A DNA stretch of 34,448 nucleotides, taken from the NCBI GenBank assembly GCA_037127585.1, contig JBAXYB010000019.1:1-34448 (forward strand), in the 5' to 3' direction. Under the pieces are notes generated by a model. The model was not told where the DNA came from. It did not search any database and saw only the letters and a program-made list of their open reading frames with translations. The translations under genes and the position numbers were made by a program. Positions 1 through 7,371 of this stretch are shown piece by piece. The stretch is from CAINDI01 sp037127585. GTDB taxonomy: Bacteria; Verrucomicrobiota; Verrucomicrobiia; Palsa-1439. How positions within the stretch are numbered: position 1 is the stretch's first letter; the number at the start of each line of letters is the position of its first letter.

Positions 1-251
1 GGGTGCTGCACTATTGGACCGCCACCCGTTGCACTTTTCAACCGCCGTTTACAGATGGTGACATTCGTGATCGGGCTGTTGTCGGTCAGGTCGGTCCGGT
101 ACATCAACCACGGCCGGTCGCCGCCGTTGGCGCAAAGTTCTTTACTACCTTCAGCGCGAAGATTGCCCGTGCCCAACCAGCTGGCAAGCAAGACCACCAG
201 CCCCATGACCATTGTCCCGGTGCGCTGCAAATTAGTGCGGTACGTTTTCAT
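1..251 (-). CDS. Secreted protein of unknown function, N-terminal fragment (runs off the window)
   Basis: The reading frame is open from an ATG at 251 to base 1, giving 83 residues and no stop, so the C-terminal part lies outside the window. An in-frame ATG at 266 would add five residues (MDDNT). Residues 1-34 form a signal peptide: basic start (MKTYRTNLQRTG), hydrophobic core (MVMGLVVLLASWLG) and a likely cleavage after LRA. The mature protein begins EGSKELCANGGDRPWLMYRT, which recalls the mature N-termini of large envelope proteins that begin EGSKEL/EGSKQL; I know this only as a recurrent pattern and would not assign a function. It follows the 912-residue secreted protein on the same strand after a 212-bp gap in which I see no gene. 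Confidence 0.6.
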   Translation of the reverse strand, partial: MKTYRTNLQRTGTMVMGLVVLLASWLGTGNLRAEGSKELCANGGDRPWLMYRTDLTDNSPITNVTICKRRLKSATGGGPIVQH

Positions 252-463
252 AGTATTATCATCCATCTCATCTTCGCTGAGTATTTGTGTCCCAGAATCC
301 GGCAGACACGACCGGAGTGAACTGGCCTATGGAAAGCCGCTGGCGTGCCAATAAACTCCACAACTTCTAGCGCGCGAAGCTCTAGGAAATCAAAAACGGC
401 GCGCCGAACATTCCTGTTCAACCTCGTGCAAAAATGAACAGCCGTCTGTCAGTTCTGTACAAC

Positions 464-3202
464 CTACCGCGCCCACTTGGTTGTCAGCGGCGTGGCACGC
501 TTGAGTTCAATGATCGTGTCAAACCGGTGCGTCCCGTCTGCCGTCGGGACGACCATCACGATTGGCAATAAGTAAACTGTCGCCGCCCCAATCCCCGCCG
601 CGGGCAGACTGGTTGTCGGCAATCCTGTCACCCGCACGGCGAAAGTCCGTTTCGCTGGAAGTAGACTCCCCGTCACTTGCCCGGCTCCGTTGCCAACAAA
701 AAACACCCCAATTGGACCGGTCGGAAGTAGCGACAATCCGTCTCGTGCCTCGATCACACCCTTGCCGGCCACGGCGAACGTGCCATCCTGAAGTTGAATC
801 GCGGTCGTCTTGTTCCAGTTGAAAGCCCCCGTCAGCAGCCGGTGCGATTTGAAGGAGAACTTGCCCTTGCTCGACTTGCCGGCGGCGGTGGTGAACGGCG
901 TTTCCAGCCGAGCGTTCAACTCCGGGATCGCCAGATTCGCCCCGGCAATGCTCAATTCCACATTGAGCACCGTCATGCCGGCGCCGGTGGAATTGGTCAG
1001 ACCGCTCGCGCTCCGCAGGTCCGCGCCGGTAATCCCGAAACTGTACGCGCCGGTCGCGCTGCTGAACCGGGCCACGATCTTCGTCGCCCCACTCACAACG
1101 GCGCCGATGCCGAGGTTGTTGAGGGTGACCGGGGCAGAGATCGGGAGGCCGTTCAAACTCAATTGCATCGTCGCACCGGATAGATCGACGTTGGCACCAC
1201 GCGGGTTGATCTTGCCGGCAATTCGGAAGCTGTCGGCGTTGGGCGACGCCCAGTTCACCGCGAACGACGCGTTTTTGGCGTAAAGGTCATAATCATTTGC
1301 CCCACCTGCCGGCGTGACTTCGATGGTCACGGTTGCGATGGGCGATCCAAAGGTGCCGTCGCTGGCCCAATAGGTAAATGTCTCCGTCCCACTGAAATCG
1401 CCGTCCGGCGTGTACGTGAACGAGCCGTCCGCGTTCAAGTTGAGCGTTCCGTGCGCGGGTGCGATCACGAGATTCGCGGTGAGTGGATCGGCATCGGCGT
1501 CGGTGTCGTTGGCAAGGATGTTACCGGAGAGAATCTCATCCTGGGCTACGGTAAATGTGTCGTTGCTGGCGACGGGCGCGACGTTGATATCGCCAACGCC
1601 CAGCGTGACGACGGCCACGCTCGAACTTACGATACCGTCGTAGGCCCGGTACGAGAATGTGTCGTAGCCATTGAAGCCAACGACCGGGTTGTAGCTGAAA
1701 CTGCCGTTGCCGCTTAACGTCAGCGAGCCATGGACCGGATTGCTCACGAGGACGGCAGTGAGCGGGTCGCCGTCGGGGTCGCTATCGTTGGATAAAACAC
1801 CGGAAACAGTGACGTTGAGCGGGATGCCGGCGGGGGTGAGATAGGCATCGGCAACTGCAACCGGAACGCGATTACTGGCGTCCACAACGAGCGTGACAGT
1901 GGCCGGCGGCGAATCGGTTTGTCCGTCGTTGGCGCGATACGTAAAGCTATCGAGCCCGGTAAAGCCATTGACCGGCGTATAGAGGAACGAGCCGTCACCA
2001 GCGAATGTGAGTGTCCCATTGGCCGGCAAGCTGACAATGGAGGCTGTGAGCGGATCGTGTTCGCGGTCGGTATCGTTGACGAGGACGCCGGGCGCGGTGA
2101 CGTTAAGCGGCGTATTGGTCGGGGTACTATACACATCGCCGTTGGCCACGGGTGGCCGGTTAACGCGCGTGACGGTCAAGGTGACGGTCGCGACGGCGGA
2201 ATCGGCAACGCCATCATACGTTTGGTAGGTAAAGCCGTCGGTGCCATAGAAATCGGTATTCGGGGCGTAGGTGAAGGAGCCGTCGGCGTTGAATGTGAGT
2301 GTGCCGTTCGCCACATCGGTCACGAGCGACGCCGTGAACGGGTTACCGGCGACGTCGGTGTCATTCGACATCACGCCCGGCGCTGGGACGATGAGGGGAA
2401 TGTTTTCGAGTGTGGCGAATTGGTCGTCGACGACGATCGGACCGTCGTCATTGAGGATGATCCCGATCCCCTGCGCTGGTGCGGCGGTGGCATTGATTGG
2501 GTTCGTGAGGTTGACGAAGAAGACTTTGTCCGGTTCGTTGACCGTGTTGGCGCTGGCGGATACGGTGATTGTTTTGAGTAACTCGCCAGGGAGGAATGTA
2601 AGCGCACCGTTGGTCGCGACGTAGTCCGAACCGGCCAGTGCCGAGCCATCGGCTGTGGCAAAATCAACGGTCACGGTATTGGTGGCGGGCGGTGTCAGGA
2701 AGACTTGAAACGTGATCGGGGTGGTGCCGACGTTGCCTTCGGCGATGGTCACATCGGTAATGGCGAGATTCGGCGAAATATTGCCGTCATTGTCGAGGAT
2801 AGTGAGAACCGCCGATTTCGGATTGCGGAGAGAACCATTGCCCGTGAGGTTGCTGAGGGTAACTGTCAGCGTCTCGTTTGATTCGATGAGGGGATCGTTG
2901 GTGATGGGGACCAGAAAAGTCTTGAGGCGTTGCCCGGGGCGAAAGGTCAGCGTTCCGGTGGCTGCGGAGTAATCGCTGCCCGCAGTCGCGGTGCCGTTGC
3001 TGGTGGAATACGTGACTGAAACCGTCGCATGCGGGTTACCGGAGCGCAGGACGCTGATCGCGGCGTTGCTGCTGGATTCGGTAACGCTGTAGGTCGCTGA
3101 GCTAAAGCTGATGAAAGTGGCCGCAAATGCTCCGGTCGCGTTCAAAACAAGCAGCCCGGTTAAGAAGAGCCGCCACATCGATTGCTTGGTTGAATTGCGC
3201 AT
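464..3202 (-). CDS. Secreted Calx-beta / tandem Ig-like (cadherin-type) repeat protein
   Basis: 912 residues with a signal peptide (about 1-27, ending ATGAFAA). Two Calx-beta domains follow (about 28-140 and 145-255): each has the TVTEG/VTIAEG-type opening, an ATAGSDY or ALAGSDY strand, LTFxPGxxLKT and ends in LTILDND or IILNDD, the calcium-binding acidic end. Then come four tandem Ig-like repeats of about 95 residues (roughly 256-640), each with the signatures NDTD or NDSD, ANGTLTF-type, ADGSFTYxP and DxFTYxxxDG. The remaining ~265 residues form a beta-rich C-terminal domain I do not recognise. No LPXTG, PEP-CTERM or T9SS tail is visible. The likely role is a calcium-stabilised surface or secreted adhesin; that is inference. 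It starts 31 bp after the dsbD stop and may be read through from it, although unrelated in function. Confidence 0.85.
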   Translation of the reverse strand: MRNSTKQSMWRLFLTGLLVLNATGAFAATFISFSSATYSVTESSSNAAISVLRSGNPHATVSVTYSTSNGTATAGSDYSAATGTLTFRPGQRLKTFLVPITNDPLIESNETLTVTLSNLTGNGSLRNPKSAVLTILDNDGNISPNLAITDVTIAEGNVGTTPITFQVFLTPPATNTVTVDFATADGSALAGSDYVATNGALTFLPGELLKTITVSASANTVNEPDKVFFVNLTNPINATAAPAQGIGIILNDDGPIVVDDQFATLENIPLIVPAPGVMSNDTDVAGNPFTASLVTDVANGTLTFNADGSFTYAPNTDFYGTDGFTYQTYDGVADSAVATVTLTVTRVNRPPVANGDVYSTPTNTPLNVTAPGVLVNDTDREHDPLTASIVSLPANGTLTFAGDGSFLYTPVNGFTGLDSFTYRANDGQTDSPPATVTLVVDASNRVPVAVADAYLTPAGIPLNVTVSGVLSNDSDPDGDPLTAVLVSNPVHGSLTLSGNGSFSYNPVVGFNGYDTFSYRAYDGIVSSSVAVVTLGVGDINVAPVASNDTFTVAQDEILSGNILANDTDADADPLTANLVIAPAHGTLNLNADGSFTYTPDGDFSGTETFTYWASDGTFGSPIATVTIEVTPAGGANDYDLYAKNASFAVNWASPNADSFRIAGKINPRGANVDLSGATMQLSLNGLPISAPVTLNNLGIGAVVSGATKIVARFSSATGAYSFGITGADLRSASGLTNSTGAGMTVLNVELSIAGANLAIPELNARLETPFTTAAGKSSKGKFSFKSHRLLTGAFNWNKTTAIQLQDGTFAVAGKGVIEARDGLSLLPTGPIGVFFVGNGAGQVTGSLLPAKRTFAVRVTGLPTTSLPAAGIGAATVYLLPIVMVVPTADGTHRFDTIIELKRATPLTTKWAR

Positions 3203-3233
3203 GGAAGCCCAATACAGCCAGCGCCATGCCGGA

Positions 3234-4856
3234 TTAGAACGGATGCATCAACTCTGGGGAAATGGGAGCGACTGGGCCGGCATTCGTCGCGGCCGGGGAT
3301 TGGGCGCGTTCCATAAGGCGCAGGAATTCCGATGCACCGGTGAAACCCACTTGACGGAGTTCGGCATGCTCGCGGCCGGTCGCGTCGAGGAAGATATACG
3401 TCGGCACCCCGCGAATCTGGAACTTTTGCGTCAGTTGCTCGACTTCCGGAGAGCCGGTCCGCGTTAGATCGGCCTTCAACATCACAAACTCCTTGGCCTT
3501 CTCAACGACGCCCGCGTCGCGCAGCGTGGTCTTGTCCATTTCATGACACGGGACGCACCAATCCGCATAGAAATCGAGCACCACAGGTTTGCCGGGGTTC
3601 GCAATCGCCGCCGCGGTGTACGGTTGCCAGGCGATCGGCGAGACGACCGGCGGTTTTGAACCAAACAGCGGTTGGAGAAACCAGATGGCCACGCCGAGGA
3701 ACACAATCCCGAAAACCCGTTTCACCCAGACCATCCACGTCCCGGACTTCGGCAGCTTCGTCAACAATCCGGAAAACGCGCCGAGAATCACATACGGCAG
3801 CCCCAGCCCACTCGCCAACGTGAAAAACATCCACCACCCCAACCACGGATCGCCCCGTTGCGCGACGAAAAGCAAAACGCCGACGATGATCGGGCCAATA
3901 CACGGTGCGGCGATGATCCCGACCGTAGCCCCCAGAAAAAAAACTCCAATCAAGCCGACTTTCGCCGACAGACCGGTCGCGCGCTGCATCAAAAACTGCG
4001 GCGGCTGAATCTCAAACAACCCAAACATGCTCAACGCCAGCGCGACCATCAGCGCCGCCACCCCAATCAGCACCCACGGACTTTGGAGCGCCGCGCCGAA
4101 CAGTCCGCCCGTCAACGCCGCGACTAATCCGAGCGTCGAGTAAGTGAGCACGATCCCGGCAAAGTACGCGAACGCATGCCCGAGTTTCCGTTGCCCTGCC
4201 CCGCCAAAATAACTGACCGTGATCGCAATCAGCGGAAACACGCACGGCGTCAGATTCAAAGCCAGCCCGCCTAAAAAGATAAAAAACAAAGTCAGCCACA
4301 ACCCGTGAGTCTTGAGTTGGTCATCAATCGAATTGGGAGGGCGAGGCTCCCGCCGAGCCGCCGCGTTTGGCTCGCCCGCCGCAAAAACCTCCGAATGAAT
4401 CGCCCGACCGTCGCCCCCTGTTTCGACAGTCCAAGTCACCGGCACCGTCTTCGGCGCATAACAAACCTGATCGTCGCAAGCCTGATACCGGACTGTGCCG
4501 GCGATCGTGACCGGCCCGGCCCCGGTCAATTTCCCCTCGGCAATAATCGTGACCGTACCGGAGTAGAGCGCGACCGGCTCATCCGCCCAGGACACTTTCA
4601 CCGTCTGACCGGCGGGATAACGGATCTTCCCAATCGTGACCGCTTCATTCGCCGTGAAACTCAGCGTGGTCGGAATGAACTCCGGCATGGAAGCCGGGTT
4701 GGCGTTGCAATGCCATGGCGCCGGCAACTCCAGCACGACGGCCAGACGGAAGGCTTGTCCCGGCGCGATCTTGTCATGCGAAAGGTACGATTTGACCTGA
4801 ATATCCTGCGCGTGCGCGTTGACTACGAGCGCCAGCAGAATGAGGAACCGCTTCAC
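3234..4856 (-). CDS. dsbD: Thiol:disulfide interchange protein DsbD (transmembrane electron transporter)
   Basis: 540 residues with the full three-part architecture. Signal peptide 1-16; periplasmic alpha domain (about 17-150) with the redox pair C127/C132 (YQACDDQVC); membrane beta domain with eight TM segments (about 185-395) carrying C205 (NLTPCVFPLI) and C319 (IIAAPCIGPII); C-terminal thioredoxin gamma domain with YADWCVPCHEMD (C434/C437). It moves electrons from cytoplasmic thioredoxin to periplasmic clients, useful for copper-damaged or cytochrome thiols. The start is GTG; it overlaps the stop of the upstream TlpA-like gene (GTGA), so the two are translationally coupled. The linker between alpha and beta domains (residues 159-174, AGEPNAAARREPRPPN) is encoded by an interspersed palindromic repeat. 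The tail after the thioredoxin fold is a short Ala/Pro-rich extension. Confidence 0.95.
   Translation of the reverse strand: MKRFLILLALVVNAHAQDIQVKSYLSHDKIAPGQAFRLAVVLELPAPWHCNANPASMPEFIPTTLSFTANEAVTIGKIRYPAGQTVKVSWADEPVALYSGTVTIIAEGKLTGAGPVTIAGTVRYQACDDQVCYAPKTVPVTWTVETGGDGRAIHSEVFAAGEPNAAARREPRPPNSIDDQLKTHGLWLTLFFIFLGGLALNLTPCVFPLIAITVSYFGGAGQRKLGHAFAYFAGIVLTYSTLGLVAALTGGLFGAALQSPWVLIGVAALMVALALSMFGLFEIQPPQFLMQRATGLSAKVGLIGVFFLGATVGIIAAPCIGPIIVGVLLFVAQRGDPWLGWWMFFTLASGLGLPYVILGAFSGLLTKLPKSGTWMVWVKRVFGIVFLGVAIWFLQPLFGSKPPVVSPIAWQPYTAAAIANPGKPVVLDFYADWCVPCHEMDKTTLRDAGVVEKAKEFVMLKADLTRTGSPEVEQLTQKFQIRGVPTYIFLDATGREHAELRQVGFTGASEFLRLMERAQSPAATNAGPVAPISPELMHPF
4335..4382. repeat. Interspersed palindromic repeat, family B, inside dsbD
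   Basis: The left arm GGGAGGGCGAGGCTCC continues with CGCCGAGCC and is almost identical to the left arm of the element in the TolC-like gene (8093-8116). The right arm (from 4369) is shortened to GGCTCGCCCGCC. The element is read in frame on the minus strand as the Ala/Arg/Pro linker of DsbD. Confidence 0.7.
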
Positions 4857-5344
4857 CGCGGCCGGCCCTGATTAAGAATCGTCTTGAGATCAGCTTCCAG
4901 CACCGCCCGCTCGGTCACACCCGCGTACCGGCCGATGATGTTGCTGTGCGGCTCGACAATCAACGTCGTCGGCACCACTTCCAGCCCACCGGCGCTCTGT
5001 ATGAAATCCATGTCCGCCATCGCGATGGGGAAACTCACGTGATTCGCCGTGATAAAAGTTTTCAACGCCAGCGGCTCCTCGGAGTCCAACGAAACCCCAA
5101 TTACGACCACGCCATTCGTCCGGTAATCATTCTGCAACTCCTGCAACACCGGCAATTGCTTTCGGCACGGCTTGTCCCACGACGCAAAAAACCAGATCAC
5201 CAGCGTCTTCCCGGTAAAATTGCTCGAAGTCAGGCTCTGCCCATTCACATCCTTGAGCGAAAACGCCGGCAACGGTTGGGCGACCCGCGTTTCCGCTGCG
5301 CCCACTCCCACCGCGAGGATCGCCATCAATATGAGAATTCGCAT
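4853..5344 (-). CDS. TlpA/AhpC-TSA-like thioredoxin-fold protein with a non-canonical W-D-K-P-C active site
   Basis: 163 residues: signal peptide (MRILILMAILAVGVGA) then a thioredoxin-like fold with the TlpA-type opening PLPAFSLKDVNGQ, the strand VIWFFASWDKPC, the GVSLDS strand and the cis-proline region VVPTTLIVE. The family motif is WCxxC; here the first cysteine is an aspartate (W-D-K-P-C), leaving only the resolving-position cysteine, so ordinary disulfide exchange is not expected. I chose ATG 5344 because AAGGA lies 8 bases upstream and the signal peptide starts there; frames opening further upstream (TTG 5413, ATG 5353) have no good ribosome-binding site. It is the first gene of the pair with dsbD (4-base overlap), so DsbD could be its reductant, and it is divergent from the metal-resistance operon. 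Confidence 0.85.
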   Translation of the reverse strand: MRILILMAILAVGVGAAETRVAQPLPAFSLKDVNGQSLTSSNFTGKTLVIWFFASWDKPCRKQLPVLQELQNDYRTNGVVVIGVSLDSEEPLALKTFITANHVSFPIAMADMDFIQSAGGLEVVPTTLIVEPHSNIIGRYAGVTERAVLEADLKTILNQGRPR

Positions 5345-5375
5345 TACCAGCATCCTTAGCACCCTTGCCCACTGC

Positions 5376-5404
5376 TTGACAACGTCCAACCCGGCCTCTA
5401 CCGT
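5376..5404 (+). promoter_or_regulatory. Possible sigma-70-type promoter of the metal-resistance operon
   Basis: TTGACA at 5376-5381 and a weak TACCGT at 5399-5404 are spaced by 17 bp in the 68-bp gap between the divergent TlpA-like and Cys-rich genes. Transcription would start only a few bases before the ATG at 5413, implying a nearly leaderless message. The -10 match is poor, and a sequence recognised by the locus' own ECF factor could equally be here. Confidence 0.25.
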
Positions 5405-5412
5405 GACCGGCA

Positions 5413-5739
5413 ATGAAATCGTGGGCGCTAACTTTGACCGTGCTGCTCGCCGTTTTGCTCAGCACCGCGCCGCCGGTTGCGGCGGATGATTGTTGTACCC
5501 CCGCGCCGTGTTGCCCGGCTGGCCAATGTCATTGTCACATGTCCGCTGCCGCGCCCGTTCAACCCGCCACCGAAACACCCGCCACGCTGCCGTCGTTGAC
5601 GGACGCGATCGCACCGGCGACGACTTCTTTTCTGAATGTGATCTCACCAGTCGCAACAGTTCACCTCATCCTCGCCGCCGGCGCCGCCAAGATTCCCGGC
5701 GCGCCGCTCTACGCCCTCACCCACGCCTTTCTGATCTGA
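5413..5739 (+). CDS. Small secreted cysteine-rich protein, putative periplasmic metal binder
   Basis: 108 residues. A clear signal peptide (MKSWALTLTVLLAVLLSTAPPVAA) precedes a dense metal-ligand cluster, DDCCTPAPCCPAGQCHCHM, with six cysteines, two histidines and a methionine within 20 residues. The rest is an Ala/Pro/Thr-rich low-complexity stretch followed by a mildly hydrophobic end. No family recognised. It is the first gene of the plus-strand metal-resistance run, 42 bp ahead of the ECF sigma gene, and is divergent from the TlpA-like/dsbD pair. Copper or silver buffering in the periplasm is a reasonable inference from cluster composition and position. Its C-terminal hydrophobic stretch (TTSFLNVISPVATVHLIL) could alternatively hold it in the membrane. 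Confidence 0.7.
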   Translation: MKSWALTLTVLLAVLLSTAPPVAADDCCTPAPCCPAGQCHCHMSAAAPVQPATETPATLPSLTDAIAPATTSFLNVISPVATVHLILAAGAAKIPGAPLYALTHAFLI

Positions 5740-5781
5740 AAACACACCGCCACGCCGGCAGTGTCTCTTTTCAGGTCAGTC

Positions 5782-6318
5782 ATGGAACTTCACGAACAAT
5801 CTGATTCCGTCTTAGTCGCCCAATTGCAGGCCGACAATGACGCCGCGTTTGCCGAATTGGTGCGGCGCTACCAGCGGCCCGTCGTCAACTTCTGCTACCG
5901 GCTGCTCACCAACGCCACGGATGCCGACGACATCGCCCAGGAAACATTCGTCCGCCTCCACCAACAACGCGCCAAAATCGATCCCGACAAAAAACTCGCC
6001 ACCTGGCTCTTCGCCGTCGCCCGCAACGCCTGTCTCGACCGGCTCCGCTACCGGCACCGCCACCCCACCGAACCACTCGACACCGCCCCCGAACCAGTCG
6101 CCCCGGCCATGGCTGACAAAGAAATCGGCGAACAGATTGCCGCCGCCGTCGCGCAATTGCCGGACGATCAACGCACTGCCCTCGTCCTCGCTGAATACCA
6201 CGACCAAAGCTACGCCGAGATCGCCGCGGTGATGAAATGCTCCGAAAAATCCGTCGAGTCCCGTCTCTACCGGGCCAAACAAGCGCTACGCGTTTCACTC
6301 CGGCAATGGCTGGATTGA
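5782..6318 (+). CDS. ECF-type RNA polymerase sigma factor
   Basis: 178 residues, the usual size for an extracytoplasmic-function sigma factor. Region 2 spans about 20-92 with the core-binding helix DADDIAQETFVRLHQQ and the -10 recognition part KLATWLFAVARNACLDRLR; region 4 spans about 122-172 with LPDDQRTALVLAEY and the helix-turn-helix YAEIAAVMKCSEKSVESRLY. There is no region 1 or 3. I start at ATG 5782, preceded by AGG six bases upstream; GTG 5761 is also in frame. Genes resembling an anti-sigma factor and a periplasmic metal sensor follow after a roughly 1-kb interruption, so this probably controls the efflux genes downstream in the manner of CnrH. The context, not the protein itself, suggests the inducing signal is a metal. 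Confidence 0.93.
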   Translation: MELHEQSDSVLVAQLQADNDAAFAELVRRYQRPVVNFCYRLLTNATDADDIAQETFVRLHQQRAKIDPDKKLATWLFAVARNACLDRLRYRHRHPTEPLDTAPEPVAPAMADKEIGEQIAAAVAQLPDDQRTALVLAEYHDQSYAEIAAVMKCSEKSVESRLYRAKQALRVSLRQWLD

Positions 6319-6449
6319 TTTAGACATCCTGCTCACAGCGCGACAGCCACTCACCTCAATCAATTCGAAGAACTGCATGCCGGTCGATGTTTTTGCACGG
6401 TCACTGGAAGATGGCACCAGAGATGTTGAATCGTATTCTGCCACGCGTT

Positions 6450-6553
6450 CTCGTGAGTCGCCGCGCTAGTGGCCCTCACCCTCACGAGGCCAAAGGTCCT
6501 GCCTAATCCCGTCGGAAGCTGAAGCCCTCGCGGAGAAATCCGCGAGGGTTTTT
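6450..6553 (+). ncRNA. Candidate small structured RNA ending in an intrinsic terminator
   Basis: A perfect 8-bp stem (CTCGTGAG 6450-6457 with CTCACGAG 6481-6488), with a second complementarity inside its loop (GTGGCCCTCAC region), is followed 36 bases later by a strong terminator. It is not near a stop codon (the sigma gene ends 130 bp earlier), so either the sigma transcript has a structured 3' end or a separate small RNA ends here. It matches no RNA family I know. Confidence 0.22.
6525..6553 (+). terminator. Intrinsic terminator, perfect 10-bp stem with GAAA tetraloop and T-run
   Basis: CCCTCGCGGA (6525-6534), loop GAAA, TCCGCGAGGG (6539-6548), then TTTTT. This is a textbook Rho-independent terminator on the plus strand. 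If active it would separate the sigma gene from its presumed anti-sigma partner 820 bp downstream. Confidence 0.8.
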
Positions 6554-6563
6554 GCTTTCTGCG
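6539..6563 (+). repeat. Direct repeat, left copy
   Basis: A 25-bp sequence beginning TCCGCGAGGGTTTTTGCTTT recurs at 7332-7356 with one mismatch (24 of 25 identical). This copy is the right half plus tail of the terminator hairpin. Confidence 0.85.
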
Positions 6564-6770
6564 AGCACGCATCCTCATCCTGCCACTGAACGATGCGCGA
6601 GCTGTTCGCGTTCGTAGTCAGCCACGGAGTCCGACGAAGTGGCGTCTCCCCAAGTCCGCCCATGGCTGCAACTGCAATGCTAGCGGTGCGAGCGTCCTAC
6701 CGGAACTCTCGACAAGACGTTCGGGCGGTCGCTATGATTGCGTTACATCGATGCGGCCGATTGACGAACC

Positions 6771-7022
6771 GTGAAATACACGCTGACAACACACGCACGC
6801 GATGTTCTGGAGGCCCGTGAGATACCGGTCGCTTGGCTGGAGCGAATTCTGAATCAACCGCAGCAGGTTGAACCGGATCCCGACGACACGGACTTGCAGC
6901 ATCACTTGGGACGAATCGCCGAGCATGGCAACCGCGTGTTGCGGGTGGTGGTGAATAAAACCGTTCGCCCCGCGCGCGTAGTCACAGTATATTTCGACCG
7001 CACGATGAGGAACAAGCTATGA
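6771..7022 (+). CDS. DUF4258 family protein, putative toxin-like partner
   Basis: 83 residues starting at GTG 6771. The pattern YTLTTHARDVLEAREIP, the central NQPQQVEPDPDD and the closing strand VLRVVVNKTVRPARVVTVYF fit the DUF4258 family, small proteins often considered RelE-like or toxin-like and commonly found beside DUF2283. The stop overlaps the start of the DUF2283 gene (ATGA), so the pair is translationally coupled. No clear Shine-Dalgarno is visible before the GTG. Toxin activity is not shown; it is inferred from size, pairing and family neighbourhood. The pair lies between direct repeats that split the sigma/anti-sigma gene pair. Confidence 0.75.
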   Translation: MKYTLTTHARDVLEAREIPVAWLERILNQPQQVEPDPDDTDLQHHLGRIAEHGNRVLRVVVNKTVRPARVVTVYFDRTMRNKL

Positions 7023-7261
7023 AACTGCGTATTGACCATGATGCGGACGCCGTCTACCTGCGGTTGGCGGACGCCAAGATTATCGAGTCCGAACAGGTTG
7101 CCCCCGGCGTGATTGTGGATTTCGACAGCCAGAACCACGTGGTCGGACTGGAAGTCTTGAATGTCTCGCAGCGTGTCGCCAAGCGTTCCACTGCTCGAAC
7201 CAAAGCCGGAGCCACCCCACTGGTCGTACGCGAGAAGCCCGGTAAGAAATACGGCAAGTAG
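7019..7261 (+). CDS. DUF2283 family protein, putative antitoxin-like partner
   Basis: 80 residues beginning MKLRIDHDADAVYLRLADAK and continuing GVIVDFDSQNHVVGLEVLNV, the diagnostic DUF2283 pattern (YDxxaDaLYixl, vDyDexGxiVGiEiL). The C-terminal ~30 residues are basic and probably flexible (KRSTARTKAG...KPGKKYGK). It begins inside the stop of the DUF4258 gene (ATGA overlap). The family's biochemical role is unknown to me; in such pairs the second gene is usually assumed to be the antitoxin. The segment after it up to the right direct repeat (7332) holds no gene. Confidence 0.8.
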   Translation: MKLRIDHDADAVYLRLADAKIIESEQVAPGVIVDFDSQNHVVGLEVLNVSQRVAKRSTARTKAGATPLVVREKPGKKYGK

Positions 7262-7331
7262 TCCCGGACTTTGGCGATTCCGCCGGCCACCCCATTCGTC
7301 AGGGCATCGGCTTTCGTCGCGACAGTAAAAT

Positions 7332-7356
7332 TCCGCGAGGGTTTTTGCTTTCCGCG
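7332..7356 (+). repeat. Direct repeat, right copy
   Basis: Same 25 bp as 6539-6563 with one change (C instead of T near the end). The left arm of the terminator hairpin is absent here, although a weak resemblance (TCGCG...AG...AAA) continues upstream. The repeat ends 16 bp before the anti-sigma-like start codon. Confidence 0.85.
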
Positions 7357-7371
7357 CCGTACTACCTGGTG

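Larger units (their letters stand above)
6319..6770. other. Non-coding stretch between the sigma gene and the DUF4258/DUF2283 pair
   Basis: No convincing gene in 452 bp. It holds a stem with arms CTCGTGAG (6450-6457) and CTCACGAG (6481-6488), a classical terminator hairpin (6525-6553) and the left copy of a 25-bp direct repeat (6539-6563). Small open frames here lack ribosome-binding sites and recognisable composition. Confidence 0.6.
6539..7356. mobile_element. Candidate inserted cassette bounded by direct repeats, carrying the DUF4258/DUF2283 pair
   Basis: Near-identical 25-bp direct repeats (start-to-start distance 793 bp) enclose the DUF4258 and DUF2283 genes plus about 200 bp of non-coding DNA. 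The cassette lies between a sigma factor and a one-TM anti-sigma-like gene, which are normally adjacent. One repeat copy is part of a terminator, a common kind of attachment site. There is no integrase or transposase inside, so the element would have been moved in trans or is a remnant. Duplication of the terminator tail without insertion is the alternative. Confidence 0.35.

Noticed and set aside
3..354. Plus-strand open frames at the left edge
   Set aside because: They are antisense to a minus-strand frame with a clear signal peptide and no internal stop; their own products are Arg/Pro-rich and without ribosome-binding sites.
6709..6739. TCGACA and TATGAT as a promoter for the DUF4258/DUF2283 pair
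   Set aside because: Spacing is 19 bp and the -35 is imperfect; not convincing without transcript data.
6593..6820. Small frame before the DUF4258 gene
   Set aside because: No ribosome-binding site, no recognisable pattern, and it overlaps the DUF4258 start in another frame.
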